DNA of 64,000 nt, from NCBI GenBank assembly GCA_964420985.1, contig CAYQUT010000006.1:66044-130043 (forward strand). Direction: 5' to 3'. Made by a program: the position numbers and the translations under genes. The notes beneath the pieces were generated by a model. It had not been told where the DNA came from. It made no database searches and worked only from the letters and a program-made list of their open reading frames with translations. This document shows, piece by piece, positions 1 to 8,700 of the stretch (the first letter of the stretch is position 1; each line of letters opens with the position of its first letter). This stretch comes from CAMCTV01 sp964420985 (GTDB lineage Bacteria > Bacteroidota > Bacteroidia > Flavobacteriales_D > Sanyastnellaceae).

Positions 1-570
1 TATCATCAGTTTTATATCGATTTTAAAGGTAAGTACAGTGAAGGATTTGATCCAACCATTGACTTAAAGAAATTGGGTGTTGTGAATCAAACAACCATGT
101 TGGCTTCAGAGACTGAGGAGATTTCACAATATCTTAGAGACGTTGTTACCAAAGCCAACGGGGAAGCAGCCTTTGCTGATACCCGTGATACCCTGTGCTA
201 TGCGACAAATGATAACCAAGATGCGGCGATGCAATTGCTTGAAACAGGGGCGGATGTCGCCTTTATCATTGGAGGGCACAACTCTTCCAACACGTATCAA
301 TTGGCCATTATTTTGTCTGAGAAAATTAGAACTTTTTTCATTCAGTCTTCTGACGATTTAAATGAAGATAATGTTTGTTTTTTAAATCTTAAAACCATGG
401 AGCAAGAAGTGCAAGATTGGAATGATGATTGGAAATTTTGGAAGAAGATAGTCATTGCCAGTGGAGCGTCTTGCCCTGACACGTTGGTAGATGAGGTGGT
501 AGAGAAGTTGTGTCAAATAACCAACACCACATTAGATAAAGAGAAAGTTTTAGCGGAATGGATGAAGTGA
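1..570 (+). CDS. ispH: 4-hydroxy-3-methylbut-2-enyl diphosphate reductase (IspH), C-terminal part
   Basis: The reading frame is open from the first base and ends with TGA at 568-570, so the 5' part of the gene lies outside the window. About 189 residues are visible. IspH is the last enzyme of the MEP isoprenoid pathway, an iron-sulfur protein that makes IPP and DMAPP. Family signs are VVNQTTMLASETEEI, CYATNDNQDA, the IIGGHNSSNT segment and GASCPDTLVDEVV near the end; the Cys of CYATND and of ASCPD fit cluster ligands. The arrangement resembles the long IspH of Bacteroidota, cyanobacteria and plants. It overlaps mutL by 13 bp, so the two are probably co-transcribed. Identification is confident; the N-terminus is not seen. 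Confidence 0.9.
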   Translation, partial: YHQFYIDFKGKYSEGFDPTIDLKKLGVVNQTTMLASETEEISQYLRDVVTKANGEAAFADTRDTLCYATNDNQDAAMQLLETGADVAFIIGGHNSSNTYQLAIILSEKIRTFFIQSSDDLNEDNVCFLNLKTMEQEVQDWNDDWKFWKKIVIASGASCPDTLVDEVVEKLCQITNTTLDKEKVLAEWMK

Positions 571-2348
571 GAAATGTGATTTATAAGTTACCTGATCAGA
601 TTGCCAATCAAATCGCAGCAGGGGAGGTTGTACAGCGCCCAGGTTCTGTTGTCAAGGAGTTGATAGAGAATGCGGTGGATGCCCATTCAACTTGCATCAA
701 AGTGGTCATCAAGGACGCCGGTAAAACGCTGATTTATGTCGAGGACAATGGAGATGGGATGTCCCATGCGGATGCACTCCTGTGTTTTGAAAGACATGCA
801 ACAAGTAAACTGAAAACGGCAGAAGATTTATTCAAAATAGCAACCAAGGGTTTCCGCGGGGAAGCCCTGGCCAGTATTGCAGCCATTTCACAGGTGGAGA
901 TGATTACCAAAAAGGAGGGAAGTGAGCTGGCCACTAAGGTAATCATTGAAGGTAACGAGACAAAGGAACACGAAGTGTGTGCGGGTAACAAGGGTACTCA
1001 ATTTTCAGTGAAGCATTTATTCTATAATGTTCCAGCACGACGTTATTTTCTGAAGTCTGATAGCATAGAATGGAAGCACATTGTTGAGGAGTTTATTCGT
1101 GTAGCACTTGTTCATCCGGAAGTTGAGATGATTCTTGAACACAACGATTCCGTTGAGATGCACCTTCCTGCGGGACCGTTGAGACAACGAATTGTAAAGG
1201 TGATGGGATCGAAGTTTCAAGATTGGCTTGTTCCCATTGACGAGGAAACCCATTGGTTGAAGATAAAAGGTTTTGTTGTCAAGCCTGAGGGAGCCAAGAA
1301 GTCAAGGGGAGATCAATACTTTTTTGTCAATAATAGATTTATAAAGAACAGTTATTTGCACCATGCTGTGCAAACTATTTTCAATCCCAATATTCCAGAT
1401 GGATATTTTGCGGGTTACTTCATTCAATTGGAATTGGACAGCAGTTTGATTGATGTCAATATACACCCGACCAAAACCGAAATTAAATTTCAAGATGAGC
1501 GTTCAGTTTATGCCATACTGCATGCTGCAACAAGGCGAGCATTGGGTATTCATAATGCCCTGCCTTCATTGGATTTTGATCAATCAGGTAATTACGTAAC
1601 TCCTGTTCATTCGGGAACGGAAATAAAAGTCCCGAGTACCGGAGTCACCGGCAATTACAATCCTTTTGGCCCATCTGCTGCTAAGCGTGATGTTGTTCAA
1701 GAATGGCTGCAATTGCAGGCAGAAATGCATCAATCGGTAAAAGAGGTGCAGTTAAGTGGCCAACGAAGTTTAAATGATGATTTTCAGAGTGAATTGGAAA
1801 TTAAGCCCATTCAGCTTTTTAAAAAGTGGATTGTATTTGAGTACAACGATGAAATGTGGATGGTAGATCAGGCCAAAGCACATCAGCAGGTGATTTTTGA
1901 GTCTATGATGAGTAAGCCTTTGCAAATTCAGTCTCAGACCTTGCTAGAACCTTTTGTTTTGGATTTGGGAGAGAAAAAAAAGTCTATTTTTAAAGAAGTT
2001 GAGCCCTGCTTGACAACATTAGGATTTGTCTGGGAACTGCATGACAATCAGTGCAGCTTTACAGCTATGCCTGTACTGTCCAATCAGCATGAAGGTCAGG
2101 AGTGGTTGATGGATATTTTTGATGATTGGTTAGATGGATACGAGCGAGTAGAATCGGCACAAGCCTTGTGGACTTGGAAGAAGGCAAAGGGTGAGAGTAT
2201 TCGAAATGGTCAATTTTTGACCGTGCCAGAAATGAGAGAGTTGGTCTTTGATTTACTGAAATGTGAGAATCCATTTTTTAATCCTGACCATAAAAAGATT
2301 ATTTTTAAAGTCAATTCCCAACAAATTCAAAAAGCTTTTGTCTTATGA
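558..2348 (+). CDS. mutL: DNA mismatch repair protein MutL
   Basis: This 596-aa GHKL ATPase couples MutS mismatch recognition to later repair steps. The N-terminal ATPase motifs are all present: IANQIAAGEVVQRP, ELIENAVDA, DNGDGM, GFRGEALASI and LFYNVPARRYFL. After a linker near residues 340-410, the C-terminal dimerisation domain starts at about residue 415. Its endonuclease motif is degenerate: the usual DQHA(X)2E(X)4E reads DQAKAHQQVIFE, and the late CPHGRP-type zinc motif reads NPDHKK. The protein may therefore lack or have altered nicking activity, or use lineage-variant residues. The ATG at 558 overlaps ispH by 13 bp and the stop overlaps the next start as ATGA, which implies translational coupling. 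Confidence 0.95.
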   Translation: MDEVRNVIYKLPDQIANQIAAGEVVQRPGSVVKELIENAVDAHSTCIKVVIKDAGKTLIYVEDNGDGMSHADALLCFERHATSKLKTAEDLFKIATKGFRGEALASIAAISQVEMITKKEGSELATKVIIEGNETKEHEVCAGNKGTQFSVKHLFYNVPARRYFLKSDSIEWKHIVEEFIRVALVHPEVEMILEHNDSVEMHLPAGPLRQRIVKVMGSKFQDWLVPIDEETHWLKIKGFVVKPEGAKKSRGDQYFFVNNRFIKNSYLHHAVQTIFNPNIPDGYFAGYFIQLELDSSLIDVNIHPTKTEIKFQDERSVYAILHAATRRALGIHNALPSLDFDQSGNYVTPVHSGTEIKVPSTGVTGNYNPFGPSAAKRDVVQEWLQLQAEMHQSVKEVQLSGQRSLNDDFQSELEIKPIQLFKKWIVFEYNDEMWMVDQAKAHQQVIFESMMSKPLQIQSQTLLEPFVLDLGEKKKSIFKEVEPCLTTLGFVWELHDNQCSFTAMPVLSNQHEGQEWLMDIFDDWLDGYERVESAQALWTWKKAKGESIRNGQFLTVPEMRELVFDLLKCENPFFNPDHKKIIFKVNSQQIQKAFVL

Positions 2349-3061
2349 GATCAGCAACGCCCATAGTAAAGAATATTATCATCATCAATGTTCTTTTTTT
2401 TCTGGGATCAATGGCTATTCCAGGCCTAGATCACTTCTTTTCGGGCTATTATTGGTCCAGTCCTAATTTTCAACCCTGGCAAATCATTACCCATATGTTT
2501 ATGCATGCGGGCGTTGGACATATTTTTTTCAATATGTATGGTCTTTACCTTTTCGGTAGTGCTTTGGAGAATTACTGGGGTTCAAAACGATTCCTAACCT
2601 ATTATATCATATCTGGTTTAGGTGCTTTTGTTTTGCACAATGCGATGACTTATTATGAATTGTCCCAGATCGTTCCGCAATTGAGCCCAGGGGATTGGGA
2701 TATGGTCAGGGCAGAAGGAGCGAATGCCATACAAGAGGGAAAAAACTTCATTGACCCTCTCATGCGTAAGGCCAATTCTGTTTTGAATACGGGGATGGTT
2801 GGGGCCAGTGGTGCGGTTTTTGGAATTTTGTTGGCTTTTGGAATGTTGTTTCCCAATACAGAGTTGATGCTCCTTTTCCCGCCCATTCCACTCAAAGCAA
2901 AATGGTTGGTTTTTGGTTATGGCGCTTTGGAATTGTATTCAGCTGTTCAGGCCAACCCCGGTGATAACGTCGCGCATTTTGCCCATCTGGGAGGCATGAT
3001 TTCTGGTTATATCTTATTAAAATATTGGCAAAACAACACAGTTGATAATCACTGGCGATGA
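2345..3061 (+). CDS. rhomboid family intramembrane serine protease
   Basis: This 238-aa polytopic membrane protein has the rhomboid catalytic pair. The GASGAVFGI motif puts the nucleophile at Ser155, and HFAHLGGMISGY puts the catalytic His at 214. The HAGVGHIFFNMYGLY segment is the conserved HxxxN region of TM2. A hydrophilic stretch of about 50 residues (near 98-145) separates the early helices from the GASG helix. Rhomboids cleave single-pass substrates within the membrane; the substrate here is unknown. It starts within the mutL stop (ATGA) and its own stop overlaps a second rhomboid gene the same way. Confidence 0.92.
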   Translation: MRSATPIVKNIIIINVLFFLGSMAIPGLDHFFSGYYWSSPNFQPWQIITHMFMHAGVGHIFFNMYGLYLFGSALENYWGSKRFLTYYIISGLGAFVLHNAMTYYELSQIVPQLSPGDWDMVRAEGANAIQEGKNFIDPLMRKANSVLNTGMVGASGAVFGILLAFGMLFPNTELMLLFPPIPLKAKWLVFGYGALELYSAVQANPGDNVAHFAHLGGMISGYILLKYWQNNTVDNHWR

Positions 3062-3834
3062 ATTTTTTGATGCGCTTTCAAGTAAATAGATGGATTGCGG
3101 CCTTTACGGTTGTCTTTGTAATATTTCATTTTGGTTTATTGTTTTTTGACACAACATCCGATAGGTTGATATCATGGTTTGGTTTTCCGACATCATTGAG
3201 TATTGGGTTGGAGCATCCATGGTCAATTGTCACGCATTTCTTTATTCACGTAAGCTTAGGACATCTCCTTTTAAACGCAATGGTATTGTATTCACTTGGG
3301 CATTGGGTAGAAGAAGAAATGGGTGGGAGATATGTCAATCAATTGATTTTAGCTGGGGCGCTCATGGGTTTAGTCTGTTATGTCCTTTCTGGATTTTTGC
3401 AGGATGGTCACGATAGATTTTTGGTAGGGAGTTCGGCAGGAGCCATGGCGGTTATGGGCGCTCTCTTGGCTATTCAGCCCAAAAGAAAGGTGAGTTTTTT
3501 TGGTGTTGTTATCATTGAGGTGACTTGGTTGGTGATTTTTGTTGTGTTGATTGATTTGATTGGCATACGGCAAGGATGGAATGTAGGCGGACATTTGGCT
3601 CATTGGGGAGGATTATCAATGGGTTTTGCATTTGCGAAATTTTGGAATAGCGGAAAAACGTCTAAAAACAAAGATTTTATTGTTCATCGTCGACCAAAAA
3701 CAGATGATGAGTTCAATGAAGAAAGATTATTAAAGGAAAGGAAGTTGAACGCAATTTTGGATAAAATCAATCGTTCAGGTTTTGATAGTCTTTCTCAATC
3801 TGAGAAGGAATTTTTGAAAGAGCAAAGCAAATAA
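3058..3834 (+). CDS. rhomboid family intramembrane serine protease with C-terminal DUF6576-like tail
   Basis: This second rhomboid (258 aa) has the active site written as VGSSAGAMAV, with the likely nucleophile at Ser126, and the paired His at 182 in HLAHWGG. HVSLGHLLLNAMVLYSLG is the conserved TM2 segment. After the last helix comes a cytoplasmic tail of about 50 residues; its end (ILDKINRSGFDSLSQSE) resembles the DUF6576 tail of Bacteroidota rhomboids. The ATG overlaps the previous rhomboid stop by 4 bp. Two adjacent, non-identical copies suggest an old duplication with different substrates or a heteromeric unit, which is inference. Confidence 0.9.
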   Translation: MNFLMRFQVNRWIAAFTVVFVIFHFGLLFFDTTSDRLISWFGFPTSLSIGLEHPWSIVTHFFIHVSLGHLLLNAMVLYSLGHWVEEEMGGRYVNQLILAGALMGLVCYVLSGFLQDGHDRFLVGSSAGAMAVMGALLAIQPKRKVSFFGVVIIEVTWLVIFVVLIDLIGIRQGWNVGGHLAHWGGLSMGFAFAKFWNSGKTSKNKDFIVHRRPKTDDEFNEERLLKERKLNAILDKINRSGFDSLSQSEKEFLKEQSK

Positions 3835-3837
3835 AGG

Positions 3838-4938
3838 ATGGTTAGATCTCTCTATAAGTCTGTATTGGTGATTATGGCTTTTATCGCTTTGGCCTTATTG
3901 ATACTGGGGTACTTGTCTTATTGGGTTCCTATTCACATATCCAGTCTTTTGCCATTTTTGGGTCTAATATTCCCCTTTGTCTATTTGGGAAATGTCTTGA
4001 TGTGTTTTTTGATTTTTTTCTTGTGGCGTAAGCTCTTTTATTTTCACCTTGCATTATTGATTTTGGGTTTGTTTTTTATGACAAATTATTGTCAATTGGA
4101 CGGCATCCCATCATTTGAGGCTGACAGTGAGGATACATTTAAATTAATGACATGGAATGTTAATTTGATGGGTTACAATGAGGTCAATCGTCAAGTGTCT
4201 TTAGAGTCCAATGCAGTGCGGGATTCCATGATCGCTGAAATAGCAAAGAAGTCACCAGATGTATTGGCTTTTCAGGAATTTTTGCAAACTCCAAAACAGA
4301 ACCACATTGTTTTGATCAAAGAACGGCTGAACATGCCTTATCATCATGTTAAGTTCTCACACGCCAAATCGGGTAGAAGGAAATCAGGCGTGGTCATGTT
4401 TTCAAAGCTCCCCATTGTGAATAGCGGATATGTCCCATTTACAGGTAGGACCAACAATTTTTGCATTTTTATCGATGTCAAAAAGGGAAATGACACACTT
4501 CGAATATACAATGTCCATTTTCAGAGTATCCGTTTTCAAATGAAGGATTATGATATTATTGACCGTCAAAAGGAAGAGAAACAGGGCTGGTATCGCATAA
4601 TTGATAAAATGCAACGAGCGTATGTTCAGCGAGAAGGGCAGGTTCACATTGTTCGGCAGCACACCAAGGATTGCCCATACCCATTTTGGATAGTAGGAGA
4701 TTTTAATGATCCTCCACAGTCATACACCTATCACACAATGACTTCAGGAATGAAGGATAGTTTCAAAGAGGCGGGTTGGGGGATATCTCCCACATATGTA
4801 GGAAGATTCCCCAATTTCAGGATAGATTATATATTATCTCCCAGAGAACAGTGGCGAACATTAGAATATCATGTACCCGAGGTGAATTGGGTGGATCATC
4901 GACCGGTTTTTGCGGAGTTTTTTTTCGCCAATGATTGA
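3838..4938 (+). CDS. endonuclease/exonuclease/phosphatase family protein, membrane-anchored
   Basis: The 366-aa protein has two or three hydrophobic helices in residues 8-90, then a catalytic domain from about residue 103. EEP superfamily motifs are present: LMTWNVNLMG (Asn), VLAFQEF (metal-binding Glu), YNVHFQS, WIVGDFNDPP (GDFN) and the final VDHRPVFAEF (catalytic Asp-His). The family includes nucleases, sphingomyelinases and inositol phosphatases, so the substrate cannot be named. The membrane anchor would place the domain at the outer face of the inner membrane if the helices are out-oriented. The ATG is 3 bp after the rhomboid stop. It is the last gene of the ispH-mutL-rhomboid operon. 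Confidence 0.88.
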   Translation: MVRSLYKSVLVIMAFIALALLILGYLSYWVPIHISSLLPFLGLIFPFVYLGNVLMCFLIFFLWRKLFYFHLALLILGLFFMTNYCQLDGIPSFEADSEDTFKLMTWNVNLMGYNEVNRQVSLESNAVRDSMIAEIAKKSPDVLAFQEFLQTPKQNHIVLIKERLNMPYHHVKFSHAKSGRRKSGVVMFSKLPIVNSGYVPFTGRTNNFCIFIDVKKGNDTLRIYNVHFQSIRFQMKDYDIIDRQKEEKQGWYRIIDKMQRAYVQREGQVHIVRQHTKDCPYPFWIVGDFNDPPQSYTYHTMTSGMKDSFKEAGWGISPTYVGRFPNFRIDYILSPREQWRTLEYHVPEVNWVDHRPVFAEFFFAND

Positions 4939-5046
4939 CCTCATATGGAGATGCAATAAACGGAAATTCATTGCTAAGAATTTAAGTGGAGTTTATGAGT
5001 AGCATTCAGTAAAAGCACCATAGTTAAACTGGGTGATTCATCTCAC

Positions 5047-5115
5047 TCAATCCATGGTCTCACCGATGTAATAGTGGTCGATTTTGTTGCTATGAATGAT
5101 GTACAAGTAATGCAT
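5047..5115 (-). pseudogene. truncated second copy of the GIY-YIG gene
   Basis: On the minus strand an ATG at 5115 opens the same 22 codons as the intact gene (MHYLYIIHSNKIDHYYIGET and two more). The single mismatch then turns TTA into TGA, giving a stop at 5047-5049. Homology ends at 5041. Only the GIY and YIG strands remain, without the catalytic Arg and Glu, so it is a remnant. Confidence 0.85.
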
Positions 5116-5141
5116 AAAAAAAGCCTCCATAGGGAGGCTTT
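5116..5141 (-). terminator. duplicated tRNA terminator hairpin
   Basis: This is the copy A version of the tRNA-Val terminator: a stem AAAGCCTCC/GGAGGCTTT followed by seven T on the minus strand. It lies between the tRNA fragment and the truncated GIY-YIG start. It may now end GIY-YIG transcripts. Confidence 0.75.
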
Positions 5142-5142
5142 G

Positions 5143-5188
5143 TGGGAGTTACTGGGTTCGAAGCGAAGCTTCGCTGCAGTGACCCCCT
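5143..5188 (-). pseudogene. tRNA-Val 3' fragment interrupted by a 14-nt palindromic insertion
   Basis: Minus-strand sequence matches tRNA-Val nucleotides 43-75 (end of the anticodon stem, variable loop, T arm, acceptor 3' strand), but 14 nt (5163-5176) replace one base at the T stem/loop border. The 5' half of a tRNA is absent. The fragment abuts the GIY-YIG coding end: the AG of the stop codon TAG is already tRNA-derived sequence. Confidence 0.88.
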
Positions 5189-5468
5189 AATCATTCTCAA
5201 ATCTTTCTCTAAGCCATTCATAATCCAAAATCAACCTCTCTGTAAACTTCCTTGAATTCATGCGTTTTACAAACCGTTCCGCTTGCTGAGCTTTTGACTT
5301 TTCTGAAAAGGAAATCGTTAAGGCATAGCGCCAATCATTTGATCTTCTTGTAAAACAACTTTTGAATACACCAGCATTGTGCTCCTCCAAACGTCTCACT
5401 AAATCCATGGTCTCACCGATGTAATAGTGGTCGATTTTGTTGCTATGAATGATGTACAAGTAATGCAT
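5187..5468 (-). CDS. GIY-YIG nuclease family protein
   Basis: The 93-aa protein is essentially one GIY-YIG domain. Visible parts are LYIIHS (GIY strand), YYIGET (YIG strand), LVRRLEEHNAG with the catalytic Arg, and KAQQAERFVKRM with the likely metal-binding Glu. Family members are stand-alone small nucleases common in Bacteroidota and related to homing endonucleases and UvrC; the target is unknown. I place the start at ATG 5468, because the upstream ATG at 5483 lies inside the terminator hairpin of tRNA-Val. The gene sits between that tRNA and a displaced tRNA 3' fragment, which suggests site-specific insertion or unit duplication at the tRNA. Confidence 0.88.
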   Translation of the reverse strand: MHYLYIIHSNKIDHYYIGETMDLVRRLEEHNAGVFKSCFTRRSNDWRYALTISFSEKSKAQQAERFVKRMNSRKFTERLILDYEWLRERFEND

Positions 5469-5515
5469 AAAAAAAGCCTCCATAGGGAGGCTTTGTGGGA
5501 GTTACTGGGTTCGAA
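5394..5515. repeat. Direct repeat copy B (within the intact GIY-YIG gene and tRNA-Val)
   Basis: This is the partner of 5041-5162. It spans the 5' part of the intact GIY-YIG gene, the tRNA terminator and the 3' part of tRNA-Val, all on the minus strand. Homology to copy A continues past a 14-nt replacement into the variable loop of the tRNA. Confidence 0.95.
5469..5494 (-). terminator. intrinsic terminator of tRNA-Val
   Basis: On the minus strand a stem AAAGCCTCC/GGAGGCTTT with a CTAT loop is followed by a seven-T run that ends directly at the GIY-YIG ATG. It should end most tRNA transcripts, so GIY-YIG would depend on read-through. Confidence 0.85.
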
Positions 5516-5570
5516 CCAGTGACCCCCTGCTTGTAAGGCAGGTGCTCTGAACCAGCTGAGCTAAACTCCC
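5496..5570 (-). tRNA. tRNA-Val (anticodon UAC)
   Basis: The minus strand folds into a full 75-nt cloverleaf. The acceptor stem is GGGAGTT/AACTCCC with discriminator A, the D arm is GCTC/GAGC, and the anticodon stem is CCTGC/GCAGG with loop CTTACAA (anticodon TAC). The T stem is ACTGG/CCAGT with loop TTCGAAC. CCA is not encoded. Nucleotides 43-75 are repeated at 5143-5188. Confidence 0.97.
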
Positions 5571-5584
5571 TTTTGTTTGGGTCG

Positions 5585-5614
5585 CAAATATACCATCAAA
5601 TTTTATTTATCCAA
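5585..5614 (-). promoter_or_regulatory. promoter of tRNA-Val, Bacteroidota type
   Basis: On the minus strand TTG (5614-5612), 19 bp and TATATTTG (5592-5585) match the TTG-N19/21-TAnnTTTG consensus, 14 bp before the mature tRNA 5' end. The rest of 5571-5777 is AT-rich with no gene. Confidence 0.75.
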
Positions 5615-5777
5615 AAAAAATATTTTTTTTCTCTCTATTTTGATGATTTAGAAATTGGCACGAATCGCTTAAAATAATTTTCAACCCTCCACCAACCAAT
5701 ATAATTTCATATCTTCACACCGCCGAAACATTATTCCACCTCAATACGTAGGCAAACAAAACCTTAAAATTTATCTT

Positions 5778-8700
5778 ATGATAAGGAATCAATTTGTATC
5801 CTGTATCGCTTTGCGTGCCATTCAATTCCTCCTGCCGAGTATTGTGCTTTTGACAGTACAGACGGATTCTGTGAATGCTCAAAATGTATTATCCGTGCCA
5901 TTCTCTAATGGATTTGTTGGCGACAATACAGGTAATAATAGTGCCGGTAACTGTTACTACACCAATAGTTTGGGATTTACGAATTTACAGTTTGTTCAAA
6001 ATTCCACGGGAACTCAATTTGTAGAGCAGGGAAATGATATTGTGGGTTCGGTGGTTTTTTATGATGCCGCTGGAACTTATCGTTCTATACCTGGTTTTGT
6101 GAAATGGAGGGCACCGAGTGGTACAGTTACCACCATGGTTTTTCGTCCTAGTTCAGCCACTGTGACCAACGTTGCGACGAACGGATCGAATGGTGCTGCA
6201 ACCTATCCCATTTCGTCCAGCAAATACATTGGTTTGACCTTCAATGGCAATACGCTCACAATAGGAGGATCTGGTAATGTCACTGGTAATGCAGCAACCA
6301 ATGGGTTGCTGCAGGAGTTGAATACTTACCTGGGGAATCTTCCATCCATCACCATCGTTAATGTCTCAGTTTCAGAGAACGGAGGATCTGCAGTGGTAAC
6401 CGTAACACTCTCGGAGTCTTCGGGTAGCGTTGTAACTGTTCAGTACAATACTTCAGACAGCACTGCGACGGCAGGATCAGATTATACCTCAACTTCAGGA
6501 ACACTGACCTTCAACGCCGGTCAAACCACAAAAACAATTACTATACCCATTATTGATGATGTCTCAGTAGAATCCAATGAGATGTTTCATATTGAATTGT
6601 ATAACTCAACCAATGCCTCCATCGTTGATTATCAGAGTTTGGTTACCATTTTGGACAACGAGGTCGCTCCTGTGCCTGGTTGCACAGATTCAGAAGCCTG
6701 TAATTACAATGCCTCCGCGACGCAGGACAATGGAACATGCACATATCCAACTCAAAGTTATTTGAATTGTGCGGGCACGTGTATAAATGATACAGACAAT
6801 GACGGTGTATGTAATGAATTGGAGGTGCCAGGATGCACAGATCCAACTGCATGTAATTATAACGCATCAGCAACAGACAACAATAATACTTGTACTTATC
6901 CAACACAAAGTTATTTGAATTGTGGGGGCACTTGTATAAATGATTCCGATAATGATGGCATATGCAATGAATTGGAAATAGCTGGATGTACAGATCCAAC
7001 GGCATGTAACTATAATTCATCAGCAACAGACAACAACAACACGTGTACTTACCCAGCACAAACGTATCTGAATTGTGCAGGTCAATGTATCAATGATACT
7101 GATAACGATGGTGTTTGTAATGAGGATGAAGTTCCTGGTTGCACTGATCCAGAGGCTTGTAATTACAATATTCTTGCAACGGATGACAATGCCACTTGCA
7201 CTTACCCATCGCAGACTTACTTGAATTGTGATGGTTCATGTATAAATGATGCGGACAATGATGGGATATGTAATGAGAATGAAGTTTCAGGTTGTACCGA
7301 TCCAGAGGCTTGTAATTACAATATTCTTGCGACGGACGATGATGCGACATGTACTTATCCTGCCCAGACTTATTTGAATTGTGCAGGAGATTGTATCAAT
7401 GATGCTGATAACGATGGTATCTGTAATGAGAATGAGGTGCTTGGCTGCATGGATCCCTCAGCGTGCAACTATAATGCATTGGCAACCGATGAAGATAACT
7501 CGTGTGTTTACCCTGCAGAATCGTACTTGAACTGTGACGGTTCTTGTATCAATGACTCTGATAATGATGGAGTTTGTAATGAATTAGAGCAACTGGGATG
7601 TACAGACCCTACTGCGTGTAATTTTAATTCAAATGCAACGGATGAAAATGGGTCATGTTCATATGCAGATTTAGTCTACTTTACGGACAATGATGGCGAT
7701 GGAGAGGGGTTTGGGGATGCTCAATTGTTTTGTTCAAACCCAGGATTTGGATATGTTTCCAATGACACAGATTGTAATGACTCCAATGCATCAATCAATT
7801 CTCAATCCCCCGAAATTTGTGATGAGATCGATAATGACTGCGATGGTGAAATTGATGAATTTGTAACGTCAACTTACTATTTAGATAGTGATGGTGACGG
7901 ATTTGGAAATGTAAATGAGACCGTTGAGGCCTGTGAATTGCCAGGAGGATATTCAGAGAATTCTGATGACTGTGATGACGATTTATTGACTTTTGAAGAT
8001 TTTGATGAAGATGGTTTTGGAACGGATGTCATTGTTCCATGCGGCGCTTCCAATGAATTGGATTGCAATGATGCCAATCCAACTGTACATGCAGGGGCAA
8101 TAGACATTTGTGGCAATGGCATAGATGAAGATTGTAGTAATGGGGATTCGGTTTGTGTCGTTTTGGGGTGTATGGATGTGACAGCTTGTAACTTTAATCC
8201 AAGCGCCAATGAGGACGATGCATCTTGCACTTACCCAACTCAGAGTTATTTGAACTGTGATGGTTCATGTATCAATGATACTGATAACGATGGGGTATGT
8301 AATGAGAATGAAATTTCAGGTTGTACTGATCCTGAGGCTTGCAATTACAATGCGGCAGCAACGGACGACAACGCTACTTGCATTTACCCAGCGCAGACTT
8401 ATTTGAATTGTGATGGATCTTGTATCAATGATAGCGACAACGACGGCATTTGTAATGAGAATGAAGTTTCAGGTTGTACCGATCCCGAAGCTTGCAATTA
8501 CAATGCCGCAGCAACGGATGACGATGCTTCTTGTACCTACCCAGCGCAGACTTATTTGAATTGTGATGGATCTTGTATCAATGATAGCGACAACGACGGC
8601 ATTTGTAATGAGAATGAAGTTTCAGGTTGTACCGATCCCGAAGCTTGCAATTACAATGCCGCAGCAACGGATGACGATGCTTCTTGTACCTACCCAGCGC

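Larger units (their letters stand above)
5041..5162. repeat. Direct repeat copy A of GIY-YIG start, terminator and tRNA 3' end
   Basis: This 122-bp block repeats 5394-5515 at an offset of 353 bp with one mismatch (C at 5048 against A at 5401). It carries the first codons of a GIY-YIG gene, the upstream hairpin terminator and part of the tRNA-Val 3' end. The rest of the gap from 4939 to 5040 shows no gene or clear signal. Confidence 0.95.

Noticed and set aside
5143..5188. A second functional tRNA
   Set aside because: Only nucleotides 43-75 are present, the T arm is interrupted and there is no 5' half or anticodon loop.
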